Shown piece after piece: positions 53,716-62,320 of a DNA stretch of 64,000 nucleotides; within the stretch, counting starts at the first letter, position 1, and each line of letters starts with the position of its first letter. The DNA is from CAKRPJ01 sp934376955. GTDB lineage: Bacteria > Bacillota > Clostridia > Lachnospirales > Lachnospiraceae. The notes under the pieces were generated by a model. The model was not told where the DNA came from. It did no database searches and saw only the letters and a list, made by a program, of their open reading frames with translations. The stretch lies in NCBI GenBank assembly GCA_934376955.1, contig CAKRPJ010000004.1, positions 1 to 64,000 of the forward strand, written 5' to 3'. A program made the position numbers and the translations under genes.

Positions 53716-53759
53716 GTATCAGGAGGAGTGCAAGCTCCTTCTGATAAACTGCGGAGCAG

Positions 53760-54671
53760 CTACAGCTCCGGTTTATGAAGTGTCTTAAACTTTCTGCAAA
53801 AATCGAGAAATTCCATCAGTGTATCGGTGGCGTCCTGAGGCTGGTAGGCGAAGCCGATGACCCGCTTCGGGATCGGAACATCTAACGGAACCTCGATCAG
53901 AGTCTGCTCCTCAAGATCCTTGCGTACAAAGTCCTTGATGACACAGGAGATACCCAGACCAATTCTTGCAAATTCGATCAGAAGCGCCATATCCGTTACT
54001 TCAAGAAGCTGATTCACTTCGATCTGATGCTCGGTGAGATAGGAATCCAGATGCTTTCGGCTCATATTGGTACGATCGAGGAGAATGATATTTCCGGTCT
54101 GGAAAATATCCGGGTTCGTTCCCTCTCTGAGAAGAAGGTTTTCCATATAAGCCGGAGTGCAGACAAAGCCATCACTGATTTCCATAACAGGGGAAAAGAT
54201 AAGACCTCGTTTTGTCTTGGGCTCCGCCACAAGTCCGATATCGATCTTTCGGGACTCCAGCATTTCTAAGGTGTGTGCCGTGGACTGGCTCTCAATGGAA
54301 ATATTTACATGGGGATATTTTTCCACAAAGCCTTTTAAATAGGGGAGAAGTACATATTTACAGAGCGTATTGCTGACCCCGATTTTTAACTGTCCGATGT
54401 GAAAGTCGTGGATACGCTTCAGCTCTTTTTCGCCTCTGTTTATGGAATCGAAGGCTGTATTAATATACTGATACAGAATATTTCCTTCTCTTGTTAACTG
54501 GACGCCGCGTGAATTTCGGTTAAAGAGCTTTGTACCAAGATTATCCTCCAGCTTACTGATGGCTTTACTGATAGCCGGTTGGCTGATATAGAGCTCTTTG
54601 GCTGCGCGGGAAATATTTCCGCAGCGGGCAACCTCAAAAAATATACGGTATTGGGATAAATGCGGTTCCAT
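53760..54671 (-). CDS. LysR family transcriptional regulator
   Basis: Predicted 303-residue regulator. The N-terminal winged helix-turn-helix (about 5-65) includes ISRAAKELYISQPAISKAIS, followed by a substrate-binding effector domain (about 90-295, LKIGVSNTLCKYVLLPYLKG). Good aggagg upstream. It lies downstream of the DUF4392 gene on the same strand, separated by 324 bases of repeat sequence. Effector and targets unknown; it may regulate the DUF4392 or the nearby gene. Confidence 0.9.
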   Translation of the reverse strand: MEPHLSQYRIFFEVARCGNISRAAKELYISQPAISKAISKLEDNLGTKLFNRNSRGVQLTREGNILYQYINTAFDSINRGEKELKRIHDFHIGQLKIGVSNTLCKYVLLPYLKGFVEKYPHVNISIESQSTAHTLEMLESRKIDIGLVAEPKTKRGLIFSPVMEISDGFVCTPAYMENLLLREGTNPDIFQTGNIILLDRTNMSRKHLDSYLTEHQIEVNQLLEVTDMALLIEFARIGLGISCVIKDFVRKDLEEQTLIEVPLDVPIPKRVIGFAYQPQDATDTLMEFLDFCRKFKTLHKPEL

Positions 54672-54730
54672 AAATATAACCTCCTTTCATACTTGCCATA
54701 CACCTCATACGGATTCATTATATGATATCG

Positions 54731-54910
54731 GGGTCAAAAGCCCCCGATTTTGATGTCTGCGGATTGTTCCGTGCTACGCACTCCCACAATCCTATCCAAT
54801 ATTCGCATATCGTGGGATTGTCATCCCACTTTTATGCTCATATTGGGGCGGGTACCAAGGTCTTTCACCCACCTATGAGCAAGCTCATGTGGGTTTAGAC
54901 CTTTTGACCC
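54731..54910. repeat. MITE-like intergenic element with terminal inverted repeats
   Basis: The 10-bp ends GGGTCAAAAG (54731-54740) and CTTTTGACCC (54901-54910) are perfect inverted repeats. Inside are palindromes GGATTGT/ACAATCC and AAACCCAC/GTGGGT (54863-54896), plus a 41-base core (54788-54828) that recurs at 10872-10912 in reverse orientation with one mismatch. No coding capacity. It fills most of the 323-base gap between the LysR and DUF4392 genes. Confidence 0.65.
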
Positions 54911-54994
54911 TGGCATCATTATATTGAATGCTGTGCATGTATGTCAACAGAAAGAAGGTTATTTTTGCAAAAAATGAATTATGGTCAACGTTTA

Positions 54995-55873
54995 TCAGGC
55001 ATACAGTTTTTCCTTCACCAGGTCTGAAACAGCGTGAAGGACGGAGAGGTTGTCGGATAAAGAAAGGTGGTCTACGGTTTCTGTCGGTTCTCCGGTGCAG
55101 CCGTCGACTCCTCCTGCGAGTACAACGTGGTGAAGCAGTTCTTTTTCTTCTGTGTCAGTAGGCAGGAGATAATGTCCGCTCTGTATGGAAAGGAGGGCAG
55201 AAAGTCCCCAGCCCCACCAGTTTGATACTCCGGAAGCCAGTGTGATATCGGCAGCCTCGCTGGTGCAGATCAGATCCCCGCAGGGCACATGGGCTTCCAC
55301 CTCTTTTCGGAAAGTGCCCATTCCCATCTCATTACCGCCGTCTCCGATGGATATAACAACAGCTCCGGCTTGTTTTGCTTCCGAGAGAAAGAGTGAGGAG
55401 TCTGTGACCATGGAGTCGATGATCTTTCCGCGCATATTGTGGTAATGGCCGTCTGTTGCTTTTCCGGGGCGTTCCAGACTGATCAGATGGCTTGGGCAGA
55501 ACTCCTTAATACAGCTGCGGATAAAACAGTCGGTGTCTGATTCCGGCAGCATGGCAAGCTTTGCCTTCGGGGCACGAAATGCAAGGGCCGCCTTAAGGAG
55601 AGGATAAGAGGGACTGTCGGTAACGACAAGTACCTCGACTCCTGTGTCGGTGAGAGCACGGGCCAGATTGGAGGTTCCCGATGGGCCGTCTGTCTCTCCC
55701 GTGTAAGAGTCTTCCCCTGTCTTTACAGGAAATCCTGTCAGAAGAATGGCTTTTTTGATGTGCTTTAACGCATCTGCCGCGTCCGGAATCGGGTTTTCCG
55801 GCAGAGAACCGAGAAGTCCGCGTCCTCCCATATCCTGTTTCATGATCTGATCCAGCTGCTGATAAAAATTCAT
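54995..55873 (-). CDS. DUF4392 (glutamate cyclase-like) protein
   Basis: Predicted 292-residue cytoplasmic protein matching the DUF4392 domain, related to the C-terminal part of mammalian D-glutamate cyclase. Recognisable pieces are TGFPVKTGEDSYTGETDGPS near 49-68 and VISIGDGGNEMGMG near 174-187. ATG 55873 has ggagg 8 bases upstream. Start and 55936 GTG alternative were compared; only 55873 has a ribosome site. Its activity in bacteria is not established. Confidence 0.75.
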   Translation of the reverse strand: MNFYQQLDQIMKQDMGGRGLLGSLPENPIPDAADALKHIKKAILLTGFPVKTGEDSYTGETDGPSGTSNLARALTDTGVEVLVVTDSPSYPLLKAALAFRAPKAKLAMLPESDTDCFIRSCIKEFCPSHLISLERPGKATDGHYHNMRGKIIDSMVTDSSLFLSEAKQAGAVVISIGDGGNEMGMGTFRKEVEAHVPCGDLICTSEAADITLASGVSNWWGWGLSALLSIQSGHYLLPTDTEEKELLHHVVLAGGVDGCTGEPTETVDHLSLSDNLSVLHAVSDLVKEKLYA

Positions 55874-55921
55874 TTTGTATCCTCCGTGTACATGTTCAGG
55901 CACAGGGGCATCTTTTCCAAA

Positions 55922-56004
55922 TAAAAAAAGACCCACGTATCCTGTTGAGATTCATGGCTCTTATTTAAGGAGGGACTACCCGGGCAGGGGATCCCATTAA
56001 ATAA
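55922..56004 (-). promoter_or_regulatory. structured leader of DUF4392 gene
   Basis: On the minus strand TTATTTAA (56004-55997) pairs with TTAAATAA (55968-55961), with GGGA/TCCC extending the stem. A T7 run (55928-55922) follows about 33 bases later, then the gene. It could be an attenuator; no known RNA family was recognised. The rest of the 304-base gap (55874-56177) holds promoter-like DNA only. Confidence 0.4.
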
Positions 56005-56124
56005 AAGATTTCGTTTATCTTTGTTTATACTACCATACTAATAGAGGATGCGTAAAATGTCAATGGGTTTTGCCAGAGCATTTTGCGAAAAAGGCTTCGA
56101 TATCGCGGCAAACCATAAAAGGGG

Positions 56125-56153
56125 TGGAAAAGAAGAAGCGCAATTGGTATAAT
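56125..56153 (+). promoter_or_regulatory. DUF3870 gene promoter
   Basis: TGGAAA (56125-56130), 17-bp spacer, TATAAT (56148-56153). Two G6 tracts (56154-56159 and 56163-56168) follow in the leader, the second serving as ribosome site. Confidence 0.5.
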
Positions 56154-56177
56154 GGGGGGAAAGGGGGGAGATATGTC

Positions 56178-56501
56178 ATGTACGACCAAAATACGATCCT
56201 TGTAGTGGGGCAGGCAAAGCCCAGCCGAGAGGATGCCATTTACAATCTCCACGGGGAGTTTTATGTCAGTCTTGTGGTGGACCGGGAAAGCGGAAAGATC
56301 CTTGATGCAGAGTGCAATACGATCCTCTGTGTCACGAAAAACTTTGTTGCATCTATGTTCATCGGAAAGAGTATAAAAACAGACATGGAGCTTCTTGAGC
56401 GAGAGATCCGGGACAGGTACTTTGCATTAACGCAAAAACCACTTATTGCCTGTGTCAAGGATGCACATAATCGATATATGATGGCGGCAGGACGAAAATA
56501 G
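56178..56501 (+). CDS. DUF3870 domain protein
   Basis: Predicted 107-residue cytoplasmic protein with a DUF3870 domain (ILVVGQAKPSREDAIYNLHG near 7-26, VVDRESGKILDAECN near 33). No signal or membrane segment. ATG 56178 follows a G-rich site (ggggggag). The family is common in Clostridia and unknown in function. It stands before, and has a similar orientation to, the M28 operon, but a promoter and 205 bases separate them. Confidence 0.75.
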   Translation: MYDQNTILVVGQAKPSREDAIYNLHGEFYVSLVVDRESGKILDAECNTILCVTKNFVASMFIGKSIKTDMELLEREIRDRYFALTQKPLIACVKDAHNRYMMAAGRK

Positions 56502-56620
56502 ATCGTCCTGCTATTTTTTGCCCGAATTTTGCGAATATTCTAAAATATAATATATTATTAAACAAAATATATGTAACAAGAAACAATTTCAATAGATGAA
56601 ACAGATTATACAATAAAATG

Positions 56621-56664
56621 GTTAGTAATAGTTGACTAACTAGGGGGGGGGGTAGTGGTATAAT
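56621..56664 (+). promoter_or_regulatory. G10-tract promoter of the peptidase/peptide-transporter operon
   Basis: TTGACT (56632-56637) and TATAAT (56659-56664) are 21 bp apart. The spacer holds ten consecutive G (56643-56652). TGG before TATAAT gives an extended -10. Gain or loss of G would change the spacing toward or away from 17 bp, so slippage could switch expression. GTTAGT/ACTAAC (56621-56640) overlaps the -35 box. Confidence 0.65.
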
Positions 56665-56706
56665 GGTCATGCAATTGCAAATTACAAAGGAAAGGGAGAT
56701 GACAAT

Positions 56707-58440
56707 ATGGATTGCCAAAAGGAAATTCAGAAATATTCTGAAAAGATTTCAAGCGAAATCAGTGTCGAGAGAATGATGAAAGATATTGAAACTTTTAGTC
56801 ATTTGGAACGTTATACTGGTTCGGAAGATGGGGAACGTGCGGCAGAGATTATTGCTCAGAGAATGGAAGAATTGGGTATTCCTGTGAAACGGGAAAATTA
56901 CAGGATTTATCGCAGTCTTCCCGGAAAAGCTTCTCTGAAAATTATGATCCATGGATCTGAAAAAACGATTGCATTGACACCTTATGTTTACAGCGGGACA
57001 GCTGAAAATTTAAAGGCTGATCTCGTTTTTGATGAAAAGAGTCTTTGCAAAACAGATCAAAAAGAAATGGAAAGCCGGATGAAGTCTTTCAAAAATAAGA
57101 TTGTATTGACCTATGAGAGCAGTTTTTCTTTTGCATGTGCAGCAAAGAGAGCAGGCGCATTGGCAATTCTTACTATTTGGAAGGCGGATTTAGCACATCA
57201 CGGAACACTGGGAGGAGTATGGGGAACCCCGGAACCTGAAGATTTAGAGTGTCATTATCCTAGAATTCCTTTTGTTGAGATTTGCAAGAGTGATGGGGAG
57301 GAAATACAGAAGCTTTTGGAAAATAATACTGCAACGGTAAGCGCATGTTTGCAGGTTGAAATGGATGATCAGGTTCTGCCGAGTATGATGCCGGTAGCCA
57401 GATTAGAAGGAAAAAGTAAAAAATTTGTTTTAGTATCCGGTCATTATGATTCCTGGTATGAAGGTGTCACAGATAATGGCGTGGCGAATGCAATGATGAT
57501 GGAATTAGCCAGAGTATTCCATGAGAATCAAGAAGATTTAAAACGATCCATAGTATTTGCATGGTGGTCTGGACACTCCGATGGAAGATATTCCGGCTCC
57601 ACATGGTATTATGATCAGCATTGGGAAGAATTAAAAGAAAACTGTGTTGCTCATATTAATCTTGATATTTGTGGATGTAAAGGATCAGATTTAGTTGGAT
57701 TTAATACTTCTATGCTGGAAGGGGAAGCTTTTGACAAAGAATTTTTAGAGAAATATAACGATGAAGAACCAATTCCACCGGTTCCGATGGCAAGATTTGC
57801 AGATCAAACATTCTGGGGAGCAGATGTTCCGTTTGCCATCATGCCAAAATTCGGTAAGAAGGGTGAGTTCTTTTACTGGTGGCATACGAAAGAAGATTCG
57901 TTTGACAAAGTTGATTCAAAAATCGTTTCAAGAGATACCGATGTTATCGCAGAATTGATGGTGATTTTTGCACAATGTAAACGTCTTCCGGCAGATATGA
58001 CAGGCTTCTTAACCATTATGGAGAATCGCCTTCAGATGATCGAAAAGGAAACCAGCGAAGATTTTGAATTGTCTTCAATGTGGCCGGTATTTGAAAAGCT
58101 TCAAAAGACTATGGAGCAGTTTGCAAATGCGTTGGAAAACCGACAGGAAGATGATGAAAATATGGATGATTATGTATTAAAAATTGCCGGAGAGTTGGTA
58201 AGGATCACTTATACGGCGGGCAGCCAATATCATCAGGATCCTGCGACAGAAGAACCGATGTTCCCGGGCCTTTCAATAGCTATGGGATTGACACCGGAAA
58301 ATACTTCTCCGGATTATTACCTGGCTGTTCAAACGAGATTTGTTCGTCAGAGAAATCGACTGATCGGCCAAATGAAACAAATAATAGAAAGCTGTGACAA
58401 TATGATGTATCGCTGGAAAATGGAGAAGCAGACTCTTTAA
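56707..58440 (+). CDS. M28-like metallopeptidase with PA domain
   Basis: Predicted 577-residue protein without signal peptide. Residues about 110-210 resemble a PA insert (KNKIVLTYESSFSFACAAKR). The peptidase core has SGHYDSW near 242, VTDNGVANAMMMELARV near 253 and the C-terminal His in WWHTKEDSFD near 396. The usual Glu-Glu pair is replaced by SGHSDGRYSGSTW (about 289-301), so the metal site or catalysis may differ. ATG has agggag upstream. AT-rich. Likely acts on peptides imported by the operon's transporter. Confidence 0.75.
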   Translation: MDCQKEIQKYSEKISSEISVERMMKDIETFSHLERYTGSEDGERAAEIIAQRMEELGIPVKRENYRIYRSLPGKASLKIMIHGSEKTIALTPYVYSGTAENLKADLVFDEKSLCKTDQKEMESRMKSFKNKIVLTYESSFSFACAAKRAGALAILTIWKADLAHHGTLGGVWGTPEPEDLECHYPRIPFVEICKSDGEEIQKLLENNTATVSACLQVEMDDQVLPSMMPVARLEGKSKKFVLVSGHYDSWYEGVTDNGVANAMMMELARVFHENQEDLKRSIVFAWWSGHSDGRYSGSTWYYDQHWEELKENCVAHINLDICGCKGSDLVGFNTSMLEGEAFDKEFLEKYNDEEPIPPVPMARFADQTFWGADVPFAIMPKFGKKGEFFYWWHTKEDSFDKVDSKIVSRDTDVIAELMVIFAQCKRLPADMTGFLTIMENRLQMIEKETSEDFELSSMWPVFEKLQKTMEQFANALENRQEDDENMDDYVLKIAGELVRITYTAGSQYHQDPATEEPMFPGLSIAMGLTPENTSPDYYLAVQTRFVRQRNRLIGQMKQIIESCDNMMYRWKMEKQTL

Positions 58441-58454
58441 GAAAGGAGCTTTCT

Positions 58455-59408
58455 ATGCTTAAATACATACTGAAACGTTTTCTTTTTGTAATTCCGGTTC
58501 TTTTAGGTGCAACTCTCTTGGTATTTACAATCATGGAGTTTACCCCGGGAGACCCGGCAAGACTGATCCTTGGAAATGAGGCAACTGAGGAAGATATAAC
58601 AAATCTGCGAGATAAAATGGGATTAAATGATCCTTTTGTAGTTCGATATACACGCTTTGTTTCAAACTTGGTCAGAGGAGATATGGGAATCTCTTATAGA
58701 AACAATCTGGATGTTTCCGAACAGATAGTACAAAGATTAAAAAACACTATGATTCTTGCAGGAGCGGCGGTATTCATTGCCGTAGTAATCGGTATCCCGG
58801 TAGGAATTATATCAGCCATCAAACAATATTCGGCGTTTGATAATATTGTAATGATGGTAACCCTATTTCTAGCGGCCTCGCCGGTATTCTGGTTAGGACT
58901 AATGCTGGTAATTATATTTGCTTTGAATTTAGGATGGTTTCCGGCAGCAGGAATGAAAAGCGGATTTCCGAATATGCTTATCTGCCTGGTTCTTCCGGCA
59001 TTTACTTTATCGAGCAATACTATGGCAACTATCGCAAGAACAACAAGAGCTTCCATGCTGGAGGTAGTACGTCAAGACTATATTGATACAGCCAGATCAA
59101 AGGGGCTAAAGGAATCGACGATCATAGTGCGCCACATGTTAAAAAATGCACTGATTCCTATTGTAACGATGATCGGTTTAAGCTTTGGAGGACTTTTGGG
59201 TGGATCGGTAGTTACAGAATCTATATTTGCATGGCCGGGAGTTGGCAGATTTGTGGTAGAGTCGATTAATTTTAAGGATACTCCGTCTGTCTTGGCATCG
59301 GTAGTTATGCTATCTATTTTTTCTACAATTGTAAATTTGTTTGTTGACTTATTGTATGCATTTGTAGATCCGAGAATAAAGTCACAGTATCAATCTAAAC
59401 GGAGGTGA
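58455..59408 (+). CDS. oligopeptide/dipeptide ABC permease (DppB type)
   Basis: Predicted 317-residue permease with six helices. N-terminal LKYILKRFLFVIPVLLGATLLVF and GDPARLILG are typical of DppB/OppB. The EAA-like loop (YIDTARSKGLKESTIIVRHM near 211) contacts the ATPase. aaaggagc precedes ATG. It is the second gene of the peptide operon and lies 14 bp after the peptidase gene. Confidence 0.92.
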   Translation: MLKYILKRFLFVIPVLLGATLLVFTIMEFTPGDPARLILGNEATEEDITNLRDKMGLNDPFVVRYTRFVSNLVRGDMGISYRNNLDVSEQIVQRLKNTMILAGAAVFIAVVIGIPVGIISAIKQYSAFDNIVMMVTLFLAASPVFWLGLMLVIIFALNLGWFPAAGMKSGFPNMLICLVLPAFTLSSNTMATIARTTRASMLEVVRQDYIDTARSKGLKESTIIVRHMLKNALIPIVTMIGLSFGGLLGGSVVTESIFAWPGVGRFVVESINFKDTPSVLASVVMLSIFSTIVNLFVDLLYAFVDPRIKSQYQSKRR

Positions 59409-59413
59409 TCCAT

Positions 59414-60340
59414 ATGTTCCAGACTATACGGACACGGAAAGCAGAAGCGGAAGCCGCGGAGGCAGTTAATCGAGACAGAACACTATTTGAGCAGGCATGG
59501 ATACAATTTAAACGTAATAAGCGTGCTATGTTTGGTCTTGCTGTTATCGGTTTACTACTAATTGTAGTATTGTGTACTGTGCTTATTGACTTGGTTACCC
59601 AGTATGCTGTCTATGATAATTATGTAATTAAGCAGAATTTATACTTAAAATTAAAAGGGCCGAGTCTGGCACATCCTTTGGGCTGTGATGAATTTGGCCG
59701 GGATATGCTTTTTAGGATTTTATGGGGAACAAAATACTCATTACTGTTAGGATTTTGTGCAGTAACACTTGCTCTTTTGATCGGCGGGCCTCTTGGCATG
59801 ATTGCTGGATTTTACGGAGGAAAAGTCGATAATATCATCATGCGTATTATGGATGTATTTATGGCATGTCCCTTTATTCTTTTAGCTATGGCAATTGTTG
59901 CGGCACTGGGGGCACGTACCGTTAATCTTTTGATCGCATTGGGCGTTTCCGGTATGGCATCCTTTTCCCGAATAACCAGGGCAGCTGTCATGTCGGTAAA
60001 AGATAAAGAGTTTGTGGAATCTGCCAGAGCAGTAGGTGCAAATGATTTTGTTATTCTTATGAAGTATATCCTTCCAAATTCGATGGCGCCTATATTGGTA
60101 CAATTAACATTGAGCATCGGATCGTCCATTCTTCATGTTGCTGGACTTTCCTACATCGGACTGGGTGTGCAGCCGCCAATTCCGGAATGGGGAGCAATTC
60201 TTACAGCAGCAAAAGTATATATGCGTGATGCATGGCATATTTCAGTATTTCCAGGACTGTTTCTTGTGATTACAGTTGTTGCTTTTAACTTGTTTGGCGA
60301 CGGTCTGCGGGACGCACTGGATCCAAAACTAAAGAGATGA
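59414..60340 (+). CDS. oligopeptide/dipeptide ABC permease (DppC type)
   Basis: Predicted 308-residue permease with six helices. ATG 59414 follows ggaggtgat by about 5 bases; a GTG at 59405 lies within that site. HPLGCDEFGRDMLFRILWGTKYS near 92 (quoted in part) and the ESARAVGANDFVILMKYI loop near 200 are hallmarks of DppC/OppC. It overlaps the next coding frame region by 4 bases if ATG 60337 were used. Pairs with DppB. Confidence 0.92.
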   Translation: MFQTIRTRKAEAEAAEAVNRDRTLFEQAWIQFKRNKRAMFGLAVIGLLLIVVLCTVLIDLVTQYAVYDNYVIKQNLYLKLKGPSLAHPLGCDEFGRDMLFRILWGTKYSLLLGFCAVTLALLIGGPLGMIAGFYGGKVDNIIMRIMDVFMACPFILLAMAIVAALGARTVNLLIALGVSGMASFSRITRAAVMSVKDKEFVESARAVGANDFVILMKYILPNSMAPILVQLTLSIGSSILHVAGLSYIGLGVQPPIPEWGAILTAAKVYMRDAWHISVFPGLFLVITVVAFNLFGDGLRDALDPKLKR

Positions 60341-60354
60341 TGGAGGATACGCAG

Positions 60355-61344
60355 ATGGGAAAATTGCTGGAAGTAAAGAATTTAAGAGTTCAGTTTGATA
60401 CAAGCGATGGAACTGTCAAGGCTTTGAATGGGATCGATATCAGTCTGGATGAAGGAATGACACTGGGGCTGGTAGGGGAAACCGGAGCAGGAAAAACAAC
60501 ACTTGCTAAAAGTATTATGCGGATCGTGCCACAGCCACCGGGAAAAATCGTGTCGGGAGAGATCTTGTATGATGGTAAAGATATTCTGAAAATGGATAAA
60601 AATGAGATCAGAAAAATCAGAGGAGAACATATTTCTATGATTTTCCAGGATCCTATGACATCTTTGAATCCGGTCATGACCGTGGGAGAGCAGATCGCTG
60701 AAACAATTAAAACCCATGAAAAAATATCATCCGTTGAAGCAACAAAAAAAGCATGTGAAATGCTGGAGCTTGTTGGTATTAAAGCGGACAGAGCGGGGGA
60801 TTATCCACATCAGTTTTCGGGCGGTATGAAACAGCGAGTAGTTATTGCTATTGCATTGGCATGTAATCCAAGAATCTTGATCGCAGATGAGCCAACTACT
60901 GCTTTGGACGTGACAATACAGGCTCAGGTACTTGAAATGATGCAAAAGCTCAAACAAAAATTTAATACTGCAACAATTCTCATTACTCATGATTTAGGCG
61001 TAGTAGCTCAGACCTGTGAGAAGGCAGCAGTTATCTATGCAGGTGAAATCGTGGAATATGGTACAGTACATGAAGTGTTTAAGAACATGAAACATCCATA
61101 TACCATAGGTCTTATGAATTCAATCCCTAAGATCCATGTGGATGAACGTAGATTACATCCCATCGAGGGACTAATGCCGGATCCTGTGTCATTGCCTGAT
61201 GGCTGCAAATTCTGTGATCGCTGTCGATTTGCCATTGACAAATGTAAAAAAGAAAATCCGGAAATGGTGAAATTGGGTGGCGAGCATTTAGTAAAATGCT
61301 TTCGGGCTAATGAAGATTTAAAGGGGGGATATGGGAATGAATGA
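60355..61344 (+). CDS. peptide ABC transporter ATPase (DppD type)
   Basis: Predicted 329-residue ATPase. Walker A GETGAGKTT near 40, signature FSGGMKQRVVIAIAL near 157, Walker B ILIADEPTTALDVT near 179, plus the C-terminal oligopeptide-type Cys domain (FCDRCRFAIDKC near 290). ATG 60355 has ggagg 8 bases upstream; ATG 60337 is possible. All catalytic motifs intact. Works as a heterodimer with the next protein. Confidence 0.92.
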   Translation: MGKLLEVKNLRVQFDTSDGTVKALNGIDISLDEGMTLGLVGETGAGKTTLAKSIMRIVPQPPGKIVSGEILYDGKDILKMDKNEIRKIRGEHISMIFQDPMTSLNPVMTVGEQIAETIKTHEKISSVEATKKACEMLELVGIKADRAGDYPHQFSGGMKQRVVIAIALACNPRILIADEPTTALDVTIQAQVLEMMQKLKQKFNTATILITHDLGVVAQTCEKAAVIYAGEIVEYGTVHEVFKNMKHPYTIGLMNSIPKIHVDERRLHPIEGLMPDPVSLPDGCKFCDRCRFAIDKCKKENPEMVKLGGEHLVKCFRANEDLKGGYGNE

Positions 61345-62299
61345 GAAAAAAGAGCTTTTACAAGTTGAACATTTAAAAAAGTATTTTCCGACTCCCCGAG
61401 GATTGCTTTATGCCGTAGATGATATTAGTTTCCGCTTAAATGCAGGAGAAACGTTAGGTGTTGTTGGGGAATCCGGTTGCGGGAAATCCACTTTGGGACG
61501 TGCGATCCTGAGACTTCATGAACCGACAAGCGGAAAAGTTATCTTCGATGGAGAAAACATTCTTCAGTATGATAAACAGAAGATGAAGCAGAAACGATCA
61601 GATATGCAAATCATATTTCAGGATCCATATTCCTCATTGAATCCAAGAATGACCGTTAGCCAGTCAATTGCTGCTCCGCTTCTGATCCAGGGAATTTATA
61701 AGTCCGGAGAAAAAGATAAAATTCAGCAAAAAGTTGATGAAATGATGGATCTGGTGGGATTAGCGAAGCGATTTGCCAACTCATATCCACATGAACTGGA
61801 TGGAGGCAGAAGACAGAGGATAGGAATCGCAAGAGCCCTCTCGTTGAATCCAAAGTTTATCGTATGTGATGAACCGGTTTCGGCATTGGATGTTTCAATT
61901 CAGGCTCAGGTTTTAAATCTGATGCAAGATCTTCAGGAAAAGCTTGGGTTAACCTATCTGTTCATTACACATAACCTGAGTGTGGTAAAACATCTTTCTG
62001 ATAGGATCATGGTTATGTATTTAGGACAGATGGTAGAGCTGGCGGAACCTAAAGAATTGTTTTCCAATCCGCAGCATCCATATACTAAGGCTTTATTGTC
62101 GGCAATTCCGATTCCGGATCCAGACCAGAAGATGGATTGCGTGGTCTTAAAAGGAGAGCTTTCTTCACCAATTAATGTACCGGAAGGATGCAGATTTGCA
62201 AAAAGATGTATTTACGCGACTCCGGAATGTGAGATGAAAAAGGTGGAAATGACAGAGATCAAACCAGGTCACTTTGTGTCATGTCACCTTTGTAAATAA
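61337..62299 (+). CDS. peptide ABC transporter ATPase (DppF type), altered signature
   Basis: Predicted 320-residue ATPase. Walker A GESGCGKST near 46, Walker B FIVCDEPVSALDVS near 174, H-loop ITHNLS near 207 and the C-terminal CIYATPECEM region. The ABC signature reads LDGGRRQRIG (about 154-163) where LSGGQ is expected, so Ser and Gln are replaced. Such changes occur in asymmetric ABC dimers. ATG 61337 was chosen for spacing; ATG 61331 is also possible. Overlaps DppD gene by 8 bases. Confidence 0.9.
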   Translation: MNEKKELLQVEHLKKYFPTPRGLLYAVDDISFRLNAGETLGVVGESGCGKSTLGRAILRLHEPTSGKVIFDGENILQYDKQKMKQKRSDMQIIFQDPYSSLNPRMTVSQSIAAPLLIQGIYKSGEKDKIQQKVDEMMDLVGLAKRFANSYPHELDGGRRQRIGIARALSLNPKFIVCDEPVSALDVSIQAQVLNLMQDLQEKLGLTYLFITHNLSVVKHLSDRIMVMYLGQMVELAEPKELFSNPQHPYTKALLSAIPIPDPDQKMDCVVLKGELSSPINVPEGCRFAKRCIYATPECEMKKVEMTEIKPGHFVSCHLCK

Positions 62300-62320
62300 T
62301 ATATAATAGGAGGAAAACGT

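Noticed and set aside
56154..56168. G6 tracts as a second phase-variable site
   Set aside because: They lie in the leader after the -10 box and are short; one acts as the ribosome site.
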